Source of the DNA: JAWKWH01 sp965204295
GTDB lineage: Bacteria > Pseudomonadota > Alphaproteobacteria > Rhizobiales > Rhizobiaceae
Length of the DNA: 64,000 nt
Direction of reading: 5' to 3'
NCBI GenBank assembly: GCA_965204295.1
Contig: OZ241973.1
Location: 62,001 to 126,000 of the forward strand
The notes beneath the pieces were generated by a model. That model had not been told where the DNA came from, did no database searches, and saw only the letters and a list, made by a program, of their open reading frames with translations. This document shows positions 18,687 to 27,383 of this stretch, piece by piece. The first letter of the stretch is position 1, and the number at the start of each line of letters is the position of its first letter. A program made the position numbers and the translations under genes.

Positions 18687-19862
18687 ATGGCGAAAAGAGA
18701 ACTGTCGAAAACGGGGATCAACACACGGCTGGCTCATGCCGGATACGATCCGCGCGATTTTCACGGCTTCGTCAATCCGCCGGTCGTGCACGCCTCGACG
18801 GTGCTGTTTCCGGACAGCCGCACCATGGCGACGCGCAACCAGAAATATACCTATGGCACGCGCGGCACGCCGACCAGCGACGCGCTCTGCCTGGCCGTGG
18901 ACGAACTGGAGGGATCGGCGGGGACGATCGCGGTTCCTTCCGGTCTCGCCGCGGTCACCACCCCGCTGCTGGCATTCCTGTCCGCCGGCGATCATGTGCT
19001 GATTGTCGATTCGGTCTATTATCCGACCCGGCGATTTGCCGACACGGTGCTGACCCGCCTGGGAATCGAGGTGGAGTACTACGATCCGCTGATCGGCGCC
19101 GGCATTTCCCGGCTGACGAAATCCGGCACAAAGGTCGTGTGGACCGAATCTCCGGGTTCGAACACGTTTGAAATGCAGGACATACCGGCCATCGCGAAGG
19201 CCGCGCACGAAGCCGGCGCCATCGTCATGATGGACAACACCTGGGCCACACCGCTCTATTTCAGGCCGCTCGATCACGACGTGGACATCTCGGTCCATGC
19301 CTCGACCAAATATCCGGCCGGCCATTCCGACGCTCTGCTCGGCACCGTGTCGGCCAACGCAAAATGCTGGGAGCAACTCCACCACACCTTCCTCACTCTG
19401 GGGATTCCTTCCGGACCCGACGACGCCTACCGGGTGGCGCGAGGGCTGCGCACGATGGGGATCAGGCTGGACCGGCACCGGAGAAGCGCGCTCGCCGTCG
19501 CCCGGTGGTGCCGGGACCGGTCCGGCATCGCCGAAGTGCTGTATCCGGCGCTTGAAAGCCATCCCGGTCATGCGATCTGGAAACGGGATTTTCGCGGAGC
19601 CTCCGGATTGTTTTCCATCGTGCTCGACGGCGGCGGAACGCTTGAGGCGCACGCCTTTCTGGACGCGCTTCGGATCTTCGGGCTCGGCTATTCGTGGGGC
19701 GGTTACGAAAGCCTCGCCGTTCATGTGAATTTGTCGGACCGGGTGGTGGCGAAAGGCGACCATGTCGGCCCCGTCATCCGCCTGAACATCGGTCTGGAAG
19801 ACGTCGAGGACATCGTCGCCGACCTGCAACGGGGCCTGAAAGCGGTCGAAAGTCTGAAATAA
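18687..19862 (+). CDS. metC: Cystathionine beta-lyase
   Basis: 391-aa PLP enzyme of the Cys/Met metabolism family. The PLP-lysine segment is HASTKYPAGHSDAL; YTYGTRGTPTSDAL and SGLAAVTTPLLAFL are also typical. C-terminal SWGGYESL and VIRLNIGLEDVEDIVADL fit bacterial MetC, which cleaves cystathionine to homocysteine, pyruvate and ammonia. I start at the ATG at 18687 (MAKRELSKTGINTRLAHAG), where family homology begins. It converges on tRNA-Arg, with 1 nt between the stop and the encoded CCA. Confidence 0.9.
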   Translation: MAKRELSKTGINTRLAHAGYDPRDFHGFVNPPVVHASTVLFPDSRTMATRNQKYTYGTRGTPTSDALCLAVDELEGSAGTIAVPSGLAAVTTPLLAFLSAGDHVLIVDSVYYPTRRFADTVLTRLGIEVEYYDPLIGAGISRLTKSGTKVVWTESPGSNTFEMQDIPAIAKAAHEAGAIVMMDNTWATPLYFRPLDHDVDISVHASTKYPAGHSDALLGTVSANAKCWEQLHHTFLTLGIPSGPDDAYRVARGLRTMGIRLDRHRRSALAVARWCRDRSGIAEVLYPALESHPGHAIWKRDFRGASGLFSIVLDGGGTLEAHAFLDALRIFGLGYSWGGYESLAVHVNLSDRVVAKGDHVGPVIRLNIGLEDVEDIVADLQRGLKAVESLK

Positions 19863-19863
19863 A

Positions 19864-19940
19864 TGGCGATCCCGGCAGGATTCGAACCTGCGACCATCGG
19901 CTTAGAAGGCCGGTGCTCTATCCGGCTGAGCTACGGGACC
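19864..19940 (-). tRNA. tRNA-Arg (anticodon TCT)
   Basis: 77 nt including encoded CCA. Acceptor GGTCCCG pairs with CGGGATC, with one G-T wobble. The D stem is GCTC/GAGC, the anticodon loop CTTCTAA gives TCT, and the T arm is GCAGG-TTCGAAT-CCTGC. The anticodon stem shows a C-A mismatch at its outer pair (27-43). The 5' half is repeated at 21294-21331, so this gene appears to be an integration target. Confidence 0.95.
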
Positions 19941-19944
19941 CATA

Positions 19945-20216
19945 TTATCCGAGGATCGCAGATTTCCATTTTTCAAACTCCTTTGGCAAGATCGCGACAA
20001 AACTTTCGTCGGTCATGACATTCGGGTCGTAGGTCAAATCCAACTGCCGAAGCACGAGGCCGAATCTGCGAGCGCTTCCCCGGCCGTTTCCGGCGACGCC
20101 CTTGCGAGGCCTCCCTGTTTTTTTATCCAGGTAAAGTTTGTTGGCGGCTTTGATTGTTTGAAGACTTCTATCGACAGAACCCGAACCGTTTCATTGATCC
20201 CAAATTTGAGTTCCAT
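19945..20216 (-). pseudogene. Small ORF split by a frameshift at an A-run
   Basis: Two overlapping minus-strand frames read like one roughly 90-residue protein. From the ATG at 20216 the frame gives MELKFGINETV...TWIKK. At the heptamer A-AAA-AAA, about 20118-20125, a -1 shift enters a frame coding TGRPRKGVAGNGRG...LTYDP and ending KEFEKWKSAILG at the stop at 19945. The downstream frame has no ATG, GTG or TTG near its beginning. It is either an indel-damaged gene or one using -1 slippage. It sits inside the AT-richer island directly upstream of tRNA-Arg. No family recognised. Confidence 0.4.
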
Positions 20217-20272
20217 GCCTCACGAAATCCGATGTCGACTATTCTGACGGCTAGGAACTACCAGTCAGCAAT

Positions 20273-21064
20273 TCACCGGGAAACTGCAATTTGCTCTGAA
20301 AATTTTTGCCTGTGACATTCCAATAGATTTTGGTCGGGCAGAAAACGGTCTGGAAGCTTCAACTGATTCGATTCGACTTGTGCTAGTTCACGCCGTGCAA
20401 TTTCCGGAACACACGGTGAGACGATCAAACGATAGTTCTCATCAAAAGTTATTAGATGACGATCAAATGCACGGTCATGCAGTGCGTTCAAACAAATTCC
20501 ATTACGAGGGTTCAGGCGATTATCCATATCGTCCTTCCAAGCGGAAATATGACTAGCATTCAGAAGCCGTGAATCTTCAATTCCCGTTAGGGCACAACTC
20601 CGCCGATATGAGACAAGTATCATTTCACGAAAAAAGCTCTGCCCGATTCGAGCATTTGTATTGATGGTGCGCTCTGTAGGCTGATCAACAGCAAACTTTG
20701 ATTGCACCTCTTCAAAAACGAAATTGTGCCAGTCTGCAATGCCAGCGGACTCGACAGTTTGGACAGACTGGGGGGCTGATTGCAGATTATAGGCCGCAAG
20801 AACGCGAGACGGATCACTTTCAAACAATTCCCACATCCGGCGGTCAGTTTTGCTGACATTCGCCAATCCTTTGCGAGGCAGCGATTCGTCGAGTGCGGCC
20901 AAATTAGCAAGTTTTAAGGCGATTGCGTTTGGAGAGCGGTTGAGCTTTTCGGAAAGCGCAATGATTTGAGGATTTCCGCTATGAATCTTGCCGAACTCAG
21001 TCACAAGGTAAAGAGCAATTGCCTCCACCACTTCTTGATCGGACCAATTTCTGCGTTCTGACAC
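20273..21064 (-). CDS. HNH endonuclease (HNH_2 type, restriction-like)
   Basis: 263 aa. The N-terminal 60 residues resemble a helical DNA-binding or specificity domain (WSDQEVVEAIALYL...LNRSPNAIALKLANL). The C-terminal half is an HNH_2-type nuclease: SYRRSCALTGI, LLNASHISAWKDD, NPRNGICLNALHDRAFD, with the conserved His, Asn and His. Codon and base use are clearly AT-richer than in the neighbouring genes. It lies alone in a small island flanked by tRNA-Arg and a half-tRNA copy. It may be an orphan restriction endonuclease; no methyltransferase is visible. Confidence 0.82.
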   Translation of the reverse strand: MSERRNWSDQEVVEAIALYLVTEFGKIHSGNPQIIALSEKLNRSPNAIALKLANLAALDESLPRKGLANVSKTDRRMWELFESDPSRVLAAYNLQSAPQSVQTVESAGIADWHNFVFEEVQSKFAVDQPTERTINTNARIGQSFFREMILVSYRRSCALTGIEDSRLLNASHISAWKDDMDNRLNPRNGICLNALHDRAFDRHLITFDENYRLIVSPCVPEIARRELAQVESNQLKLPDRFLPDQNLLECHRQKFSEQIAVSR

Positions 21065-21293
21065 CGATCTCTACTCCTTCTGGAGTCCCCGAAATCCGAC
21101 AATTTCGGAGTTGTATTCGTGTGCCCCCTTGCCTTGTGACCGGTTAATACCGACAACCTGTCTTCGTACAGTCCCTGAACTGCGTCATGCTTACATTTTC
21201 CCTTGCCCGGATTCCACATCCCGTCGTCTCTTCCAGAGAGATTCCGGAAACGGTCCGCATCAGATCCAAAAACGATGTTTTCAGCGCCGGCGA

Positions 21294-21331
21294 TAGAAGG
21301 CCGGTGCTCTATCCGGCCGAGCTACGGGACC
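21294..21331 (-). repeat. Duplicate of the tRNA-Arg 5' half (island boundary)
   Basis: These 38 bases match 19903-19940, the tRNA-Arg from its 5' end through the anticodon, with one difference (C for T in the D-loop region). Both copies have the same orientation and bracket about 1.35 kb of AT-richer DNA. The copy lacks the 3' half, so it is not a working tRNA. It looks like the displaced end of the original gene after site-specific insertion into the anticodon region. Confidence 0.8.
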
Positions 21332-21348
21332 GTCGTTCACGCTCCCGG

Positions 21349-21654
21349 TCAATGCGTCCAGGGCGTCCTGCGGTCATAGCGGAAATTCTCCGCATAGGAA
21401 ATCCGGCGCCTCCTGGCTTCATTCGGCTCGACGACGCGAAATGCGATGCCGTGTTTTTCCGCATAGGCGACCGCGGCCTCGCGGCTTTCGAACCTCAATC
21501 CGATCTGGCTTTTCATGTCGCCGGACGATGTGTAGCCCATCAGCGGATCGATCGTGCGGCGCATTTCCGGATCGAATTCGAGAATCCAAGCACCGGTCTT
21601 CGCCCTGCCCGACTGCATCGCCGTTTTCGCGGGGTTGTAGATTTTCGCGGGCAT
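21349..21654 (-). CDS. NDUFS4-like complex I accessory subunit (ETC complex I subunit family)
   Basis: 101-aa protein matching the bacterial form of NDUFS4. It starts MPAKIYNPAKTAMQSGRAKTG. The core has WILEFDPEMRR, DPLMGYTSSGDMKSQIGLRFE and AVAYAEKHGI, and the tail ends ENFRYDRRTPWTH. It is a peripheral subunit of NADH:quinone oxidoreductase in alphaproteobacteria. It lies just outside the half-tRNA boundary, upstream of tRNA-Pro in map order, and probably marks the ancestral chromosome next to tRNA-Arg. Confidence 0.92.
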   Translation of the reverse strand: MPAKIYNPAKTAMQSGRAKTGAWILEFDPEMRRTIDPLMGYTSSGDMKSQIGLRFESREAAVAYAEKHGIAFRVVEPNEARRRRISYAENFRYDRRTPWTH

Positions 21655-21705
21655 CGCTCTCCTCGCTTGCGCACTCCGTTACGCCAAAGCCCCGGCTCGG
21701 GCGGA

Positions 21706-21782
<77 letters not shown>

Positions 21783-21963
21783 GATCAAATTCGCGTTCGT
21801 GCAATTAGTGGCTTGCGGCCGAAAACGCAACCGGTGAAATCGGCAGGGACGCCACGCTCCGCACATGGCCGGCACGGCCCGGAAGCCGCGTGGCGCCGTC
21901 CAAGGCATTTCCGATCTGAACGGATTCGGGCCTGCGGCTGAATGCAATTGAATTGGAAATGCC

Positions 21964-22797
21964 TTAATCCGAATCCCGGGTGCAGGTCCTGATCGCGAAA
22001 CCGTCCGGCAGTCTTGTCCGGTCATCGCCACAGGCGAGCGCCAGCCGCGCCCGAGTCAATCCGGCCGCGCCTCTCAGGTCCGAACCGCTGAATACGGCAT
22101 TGCGCAAATGGGCGTCCTCGAAATCGGCGCCCGCGAATACCGCATCGGAAAAATCGCCATGCGACAGATTTGAAAGAGACAGGTCTGCGCCGGAAAAATT
22201 CGCTCCCGCCGCCGATATCCGGCTCAGATTGGTCCGTTCCAGATTGGCGTCCGTAAAATTGACGTTTATCGCCACCGATCTTTCCATATCGGCGCCGTTC
22301 GCCAACGCATTCCGGAAATCGCCGCCGGAAAAATCCGCTCTGCGAAGATAGGCGCCGCGCAAATCGGAAGAAACGAATTGAGACATTTCGATCCGGCACT
22401 CGCCAAGGTCCGCGTTACGCAAATCCGCATCGGTGAAAACCGCGTTTGACAACCGGCTTTTCTCCAGGTCTATGCCGCGCATGGACGCTCTGGAAAAGTC
22501 GGCGTGGGCGAGATCGGACTTCTCCATTTCGGCGCGGCGCAGGTCGGCGCCCGTGAAGTCGGCGCCCGGCAGCCTGACGCCCTTCAAATCCGCTTCTCGC
22601 AAAATCGCGCCGGAAAAATCCGCCTGCCCGATTTCCAGTCCCCGCAACGATGTCAGGCGAAGATCGCATTCCGGGCACCCGCCCTTTTGCCGGATTGGCG
22701 AAAGATCGTTCGCCTGAACGGAAAATGCGAACGCGAACGACGCCAACAGGGGCGGAATCAATTTCCCGAATGCGGTTATAATTTGTTTACCTGCCAT
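21964..22797 (-). CDS. Exported pentapeptide-repeat protein
   Basis: 277 aa. An N-terminal signal sequence (hydrophobic core about residues 10-28) is followed by a short CPEC segment. About 200 residues of A(D/N)LxX/ADFxX pentapeptide repeats follow (ADFSGAILREADLKGV, ADLRRAEMEKSDLAHADF). These repeats fold as a right-handed quadrilateral beta-helix. The ATG at 22797 opens directly with the signal peptide; the longer upstream frame is unrelated. No function can be assigned. Confidence 0.82.
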   Translation of the reverse strand: MAGKQIITAFGKLIPPLLASFAFAFSVQANDLSPIRQKGGCPECDLRLTSLRGLEIGQADFSGAILREADLKGVRLPGADFTGADLRRAEMEKSDLAHADFSRASMRGIDLEKSRLSNAVFTDADLRNADLGECRIEMSQFVSSDLRGAYLRRADFSGGDFRNALANGADMERSVAINVNFTDANLERTNLSRISAAGANFSGADLSLSNLSHGDFSDAVFAGADFEDAHLRNAVFSGSDLRGAAGLTRARLALACGDDRTRLPDGFAIRTCTRDSD

Positions 22798-22906
22798 GGC
22801 GCGACTCCCGATCAGGACGCGGCGGCGCGACCGCTTCCTCCATAGCTTGACACGGAATCGCACGCATTGACGCCGGTCAAACGGTGCTCCGCGACGCGGC
22901 GCCGCC

Positions 22907-23587
22907 CTAACGGTCCGGCTTCGCCAGCACATCCGACGCAAGCGCCCGCGTGATCCGTGTCTTCTTTTCCAGCGACAGGGCGTCGATCCGACCGACGATA
23001 TCGATCGCCGTCGCCAGCGACCGGTCCATTCTGCGGACAAGAAACCGGACCACATGCGGCGCGACCGCCAACTGCCGGTCCGCGAACAGCTTGGTGATGA
23101 CGGCGCCGAGCAGCGCATCGTCCGGTTCGGCGATTTCGACGGTCGTCGCCGCTTTCAAACGGGAGTTCAAATCGGCGAGCGCCACCCGCCACGCCGCCGG
23201 AAAGCCGCGGCAGGTCAACAGCAATGCGCCGCCGGCCGAATGCACGGCATTTATGAGGTGAAACAGACCCGCCTCGTCCAGCAACCCGGAATCGGCGTCC
23301 TCCACCAGAACCGCTCCGACCGGCGCGGGCTCGCCGATCGCGTTCGCCTGAAATACCGCCGCATTCGCCTGAACCTGCCAGATGTTCGCCAAATGGGTCT
23401 TGCCGGAACCGGTCGGACCCGCCAGCGCCACGACCGGCGAAGGCCATCGCGGCCAGCCCAAAATCAGATCGCAGGCCGCCCGATTCGCCTTGCTCACTAC
23501 AAGATCGTCGCGGGAATAGGCCAAATCCCGATCGAACTCCATCGGCAGTTGCCGCGACGTGTTTTCAGCCCGATCGGCCATGCGCAT
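22907..23587 (-). CDS. hdaA: HdaA-like DnaA regulatory ATPase
   Basis: 226-aa AAA+ protein resembling the alphaproteobacterial HdaA. An N-terminal clamp-binding-like motif (RQLPMEF) precedes the ATPase core with Walker A GPTGSGKTHLANIW and a Walker B-like VLVEDADSG. HdaA acts with the DNA polymerase beta clamp to stimulate DnaA-ATP hydrolysis after initiation. The ATG at 23587 lies just after the permease stop at 23590, so the two are co-transcribed, as in many relatives. Homology starts near MADRAEN, so the alternative ATG at 23581 is possible. Confidence 0.88.
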   Translation of the reverse strand: MRMADRAENTSRQLPMEFDRDLAYSRDDLVVSKANRAACDLILGWPRWPSPVVALAGPTGSGKTHLANIWQVQANAAVFQANAIGEPAPVGAVLVEDADSGLLDEAGLFHLINAVHSAGGALLLTCRGFPAAWRVALADLNSRLKAATTVEIAEPDDALLGAVITKLFADRQLAVAPHVVRFLVRRMDRSLATAIDIVGRIDALSLEKKTRITRALASDVLAKPDR

Positions 23588-23589
23588 AT

Positions 23590-24723
23590 TCACTGCCGGT
23601 CCGAACCGTGACCGGCGTAAAGCGGCGAAGCCAGATAACGGTCCAAGGCGAAGCGCACCAGTACACCCATCGCCGCGGACGCCGGCACCGCGACGAGAAG
23701 ACCGACAAATCCAAACAGCGAGCCGAACGCGAAAAGCGCGAACATCAGCCATACGGGATGCAGGCCGACGCTGGAACCGACCAGTTTCGGCTGCAATATG
23801 TTGCCCTCGATGAACTGCCCGGCAAGGAACACAATCGCGACGGCGCCGATCCAAATCCAGTCCGGCCAGAACTGAACGACCGCGACGCCGACAGCCAGAA
23901 CAAGGCCAACCAGGGAACCGACATAGGGAATGAAACCGATCAATCCCGCAAACAGGCCGATCAACAGGCCGAAATTCAGTCCGATCGCCGTCAGCCCGAT
24001 CGCATAAAACAGGCCGAGCACGATGCAGACCGTTCCCTGACCGCGAACGAATGCGGCCGTGGAACCGTTTATCTCGGCGGCAAGCCGGCGAACCGTGGCC
24101 AGATTGTCGCGCGGCACACAGCTGTCGATCCCGGCGACCATCTTGTCCCAGTCGAGCAGCATGTAGAAGGCGACGACGGGTGTGACGACAACCAGCCCCG
24201 CAATGTCGATCAGCGCCTTGCCGGAATTCCAGACCGACTGGAACAGGGTCGACAGAAAACCGGCGCCCTGCTTCAACAGCGTGTTCAACCCTTCTCTCAA
24301 GCCAACGGAATCGACGCCGATCGCATCTTTCAGCCAGGCGGGGTCAAAATCGCCGATCAATGCCTGCAAACGGGTGAGATAACCCGGCATGCGTTCGATA
24401 AAATCGGCCAATTGCGTCGCAAGGATCGGCAGGACGATCATCAACGCCAGTATGAAGACAAGCAGAAAGCCCGCCAGAATCGCGACCGTCGCCGCTATTC
24501 TCGCCAGACCAAGCGCTTCCAGGCGGTCCGCGACGGGATCAAGGAAATAGGCAAGGATCATGCCCGCCACGAACGGCAGCAGGATGGCGCTGAAGACGTA
24601 CAGGAACAAAATGAAAAGTGCGGCCATGGCCAGCCAGAACGCGATCTGGCGACGAAACATGGCCGCGACGGCACGGTCCCCGTCTGCTTTCGCGCCGTTT
24701 TCAGTCGCTCGCGGCATATCCAC
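23590..24723 (-). CDS. AI-2E family transporter (PerM-like)
   Basis: 377-aa polytopic membrane protein with about eight hydrophobic segments (FWLAMAALFILFLYVFSAILL, LLIGLFAGLIGFIPYVGSLVG, LAGQFIEGNILQPKLVG). The IPYVG and IEGNILQPKLVG motifs are typical of the AI-2E/UPF0118 family. Members have been linked to autoinducer-2 export or Na+/H+ antiport; the substrate here is unknown. It overlaps the phospholipid-synthase-like gene upstream by 23 nt and precedes hdaA. Confidence 0.88.
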   Translation of the reverse strand: MDMPRATENGAKADGDRAVAAMFRRQIAFWLAMAALFILFLYVFSAILLPFVAGMILAYFLDPVADRLEALGLARIAATVAILAGFLLVFILALMIVLPILATQLADFIERMPGYLTRLQALIGDFDPAWLKDAIGVDSVGLREGLNTLLKQGAGFLSTLFQSVWNSGKALIDIAGLVVVTPVVAFYMLLDWDKMVAGIDSCVPRDNLATVRRLAAEINGSTAAFVRGQGTVCIVLGLFYAIGLTAIGLNFGLLIGLFAGLIGFIPYVGSLVGLVLAVGVAVVQFWPDWIWIGAVAIVFLAGQFIEGNILQPKLVGSSVGLHPVWLMFALFAFGSLFGFVGLLVAVPASAAMGVLVRFALDRYLASPLYAGHGSDRQ

Positions 24724-25261
24724 TCATGTGCCTCAACCAGGTCACGAAATAGGCCGCGGCGGAACCGGCGGTCAAGAGCGCGGACAAGACGATCAGCCAG
24801 TAGCGCACCGATCCGGGGCCGGTCTGGAATGTCAATTCGATCAGCACCCACGCGGCAAGCGCGATTTGAACGGCGGTATTGGCTTTCGAAACGAGCAACG
24901 GGCGCATCTCGACCGGATGCTGCATTATGGTCGACAGAAGCACCGCGCCCATGATCAGCCCGTCCCGCGAGACCGCGAGCATGACCAGCCAAAGCGGCAA
25001 CTCGCCCATCAGGCCGAGCGCGACGAAAACCGTGACCAAAAGCAGCTTGTCGGCCAGGGGATCGAGATAGGCGCCAAGCTCCGAACGCTGATTGAACTGG
25101 CGCGCGACAAAACCGTCGACGCCGTCAGACAGGCCGGCGACGATGAAACCCGCCATTGCCCAGGCCATTTCGCCGCGGATCATCGCGTAGGCGATTGCCG
25201 GCACCAGGGCGAACCGAAGCAGCGTGATGAGATTTGCAATCGTCAATCGCTGTTCTCTCAC
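24701..25261 (-). CDS. CDP-alcohol phosphatidyltransferase family protein
   Basis: 186-aa membrane enzyme with the family motif DGVDGFVARQFNQRSELGAYLDPLADK, whose four aspartates bind metal and the CDP-lipid. The start is taken as GTG at 25261 (VREQRLTIANLITLLRF), as homology begins there. It resembles cardiolipin/phosphatidylglycerophosphate synthase-like proteins found beside hdaA in alphaproteobacteria. A second member, pgsA, lies at 34 kb, so this one probably makes a different phospholipid. It is divergent from purM. Confidence 0.85.
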   Translation of the reverse strand: MREQRLTIANLITLLRFALVPAIAYAMIRGEMAWAMAGFIVAGLSDGVDGFVARQFNQRSELGAYLDPLADKLLLVTVFVALGLMGELPLWLVMLAVSRDGLIMGAVLLSTIMQHPVEMRPLLVSKANTAVQIALAAWVLIELTFQTGPGSVRYWLIVLSALLTAGSAAAYFVTWLRHMSGYAASD

Positions 25262-25480
25262 GGTGGAATCCTTTATCCTCCCGGTTCTCCGGCATTTCGC
25301 GACCCTGACATGGTGCATTCGCGATCGATGCGCAAGATTTCTGTTTACCGATGGCCGATAGCGGCGAAATATGTTGAGCGATCGCCCGCAACCCTTGCCG
25401 GACGGACGACGAAAATGCGAGGAAACGTGCGGCTTGATCGGCTGCGGTAGCGAGGCGGAATTGACGTTCGGGTATCGTGA

Positions 25481-26545
25481 ATGAACGACGGCAGGAACGG
25501 ATTGACCTATGCGGCGGCGGGCGTCGACATCGACGCCGGCAATTTGCTGGTCGAGAAAATCAGGCCGCTGGTTCGCTCCACCCGCCGGTCCGGCGCCGAT
25601 GGCGAGGTCGGCGGTTTCGGCGGCCTGTTCGATCTGAAGGCCGCCGGCTTCGAGGATCCCGTTCTCGTCGCGACCAATGACGGGGTCGGGACCAAACTGA
25701 AGATCGCCATTGAAGCCGGACGCCACGACACGGTCGGCATCGATCTCGTGGCGATGTGCGTCAACGATCTTGTCGTTCAGGGCGCCGAACCGCTGTTCTT
25801 TCTGGATTATTTCGCCACGGGCAGGCTCGACCCCGGACAGGGGGCCGAAATCGTGTCCGGCATCGCGGAAGGCTGCCTGCGGGCCGGATGCGCGCTTCTG
25901 GGCGGCGAAACCGCTGAAATGCCCGGCATGTATTCCGGCGACGACTATGATCTCGCCGGCTTCGCGGTGGGCGCCGTCGAACGCGACCGGCTTTTACCGA
26001 GCGATGATATCGTCGAGGATGACGTCATTCTCGGTCTGGCCTCCTCCGGACTGCATTCCAACGGGTTCTCGCTGGTCAGGGGCGTCATGGAACTGGCGGG
26101 GCTCGGCCTCGATGACGCCGCGCCGTTCGCATCGGGCAGGACCATCGCCGAGGTCCTGCTCGAACCGACCAGAATTTACGTGAAACCTTTGCTTGAGGCG
26201 ATGCGCGGCGCCCATGGCGTAAAGGCGCTTGCCCACATCACCGGAGGCGGATTCCCGGGAAATATACCACGCATGCTCACCGACGACTGGACCGCCATTC
26301 TCGATCTGGATTCGATCGAGGCGCCGGAGGTGTTCTCGTGGATCGCAAAAACCGGCGGGGTGGCGGCGGACGAAATGATGCGTACCTTCAACTGCGGAAT
26401 CGGCATGATCGCGGTCGTCGCGGCGGGACAGGCCGCCCAGGTGGGGGCGGTGCTGCGACAGGCCGGCGAGACGGTCACGCCGATCGGCCGGATCGCGCCA
26501 CGGCGGGAAACCGGCGTCATCTACCGCGGATCAATCGGGTTATGA
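25481..26545 (+). CDS. purM: Phosphoribosylformylglycinamidine cyclo-ligase (AIR synthetase)
   Basis: 354 aa, full length. The N-terminal YAAAGVDIDAGN and GGFGGLFDL, the ATP/FGAM-binding ATNDGVGTK, and HITGGGFPGNIPRML are all diagnostic. It converts FGAM to AIR in purine synthesis. Its TGA overlaps the purN ATG (ATGA), giving the usual purMN pair. It is divergent from the CDP-alcohol phosphatidyltransferase/hdaA operon. Confidence 0.97.
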   Translation: MNDGRNGLTYAAAGVDIDAGNLLVEKIRPLVRSTRRSGADGEVGGFGGLFDLKAAGFEDPVLVATNDGVGTKLKIAIEAGRHDTVGIDLVAMCVNDLVVQGAEPLFFLDYFATGRLDPGQGAEIVSGIAEGCLRAGCALLGGETAEMPGMYSGDDYDLAGFAVGAVERDRLLPSDDIVEDDVILGLASSGLHSNGFSLVRGVMELAGLGLDDAAPFASGRTIAEVLLEPTRIYVKPLLEAMRGAHGVKALAHITGGGFPGNIPRMLTDDWTAILDLDSIEAPEVFSWIAKTGGVAADEMMRTFNCGIGMIAVVAAGQAAQVGAVLRQAGETVTPIGRIAPRRETGVIYRGSIGL

Positions 26546-27219
26546 AGGCCGGCCCCCGCAAGCGCGTCGCCGTGCTGATATCGGGGCGAGGCGCCAATAT
26601 GTCCGCACTGATCAACGCGACGATCGATCCGCAATATCCGGCGGAAATCACGCTCGTGCTGTCGAACCGCGCCGATGCGGCAGGTCTGACGGTCGCCGAT
26701 GTGGCCGGGATCGCCACGCGCGCCATTCCCCATGGCGATTTCGACACGCGCGAGGATCACGATGCGGCGGTCGACGCCGCGCTGACGGCCGCCAATATCG
26801 ACCTCGTGTGCCTTGCCGGATACATGCGGCTTCTCACCGCCGATTTCGTGAAACGGTGGCAGGGGCGGATGATCAACATCCACCCCGCGCTGCTTCCATC
26901 CTTCAAGGGGATCGATACCCATGCGCGCGCGCTTGCCGCCGGATGCCGCCTGCACGGCGCAACGGTTCATTTCGTCACCGCGGACATGGACGAAGGGCCG
27001 ATAATCCTCCAGGGGGCGGTTCCGGTCCTGTCCGACGACACCGAAGAAACGCTTGCCGGTCGCGTTCTGAATATCGAGCACAGACTTTATCCGGCGGCGC
27101 TGGCGATGGTTTCCAACGGGTCCGTCAGAATGAGCGGAGGCGGCGCCGTGTTCTCCGGCGCGATTTCCGATCCGAATCGGAAACTTTCGCTGATTGCACC
27201 CGATATCGGCCGCCAATAG
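26542..27219 (+). CDS. purN: Phosphoribosylglycinamide formyltransferase
   Basis: 225 aa. The N-terminus has VAVLISGRGANMSALI. The catalytic segment INIHPALLPSFKGIDTHARAL and the HGATVHFVTADMDEGPIILQ stretch carry the active-site Asn/His/Asp set. It transfers a formyl group from 10-formyl-THF to GAR. It is coupled to purM by a 4-nt overlap. The last 25 residues are slightly longer than in E. coli PurN, which is common in alphaproteobacteria. Confidence 0.97.
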   Translation: MKAGPRKRVAVLISGRGANMSALINATIDPQYPAEITLVLSNRADAAGLTVADVAGIATRAIPHGDFDTREDHDAAVDAALTAANIDLVCLAGYMRLLTADFVKRWQGRMINIHPALLPSFKGIDTHARALAAGCRLHGATVHFVTADMDEGPIILQGAVPVLSDDTEETLAGRVLNIEHRLYPAALAMVSNGSVRMSGGGAVFSGAISDPNRKLSLIAPDIGRQ

Positions 27220-27383
27220 CGGTGAAAATCCACTCATACGACTTGTTGTCTGAACAATTTTCGCGGAAATCGACTGCGAACTGAAATCGCGGGAAGAATC
27301 CCGATGCGTTACAGAACGCCAGTTGCGGCCAAATGCGACGAATGCAAAAATGCCGGAAAGGAAGAGCGGCCGGGGTTGCGGAC

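Noticed and set aside
20273..21064. The HNH gene as part of a complete restriction-modification or defence system.
   Set aside because: No methyltransferase, helicase or toxin partner is present between the tRNA repeats; it is described as an orphan.
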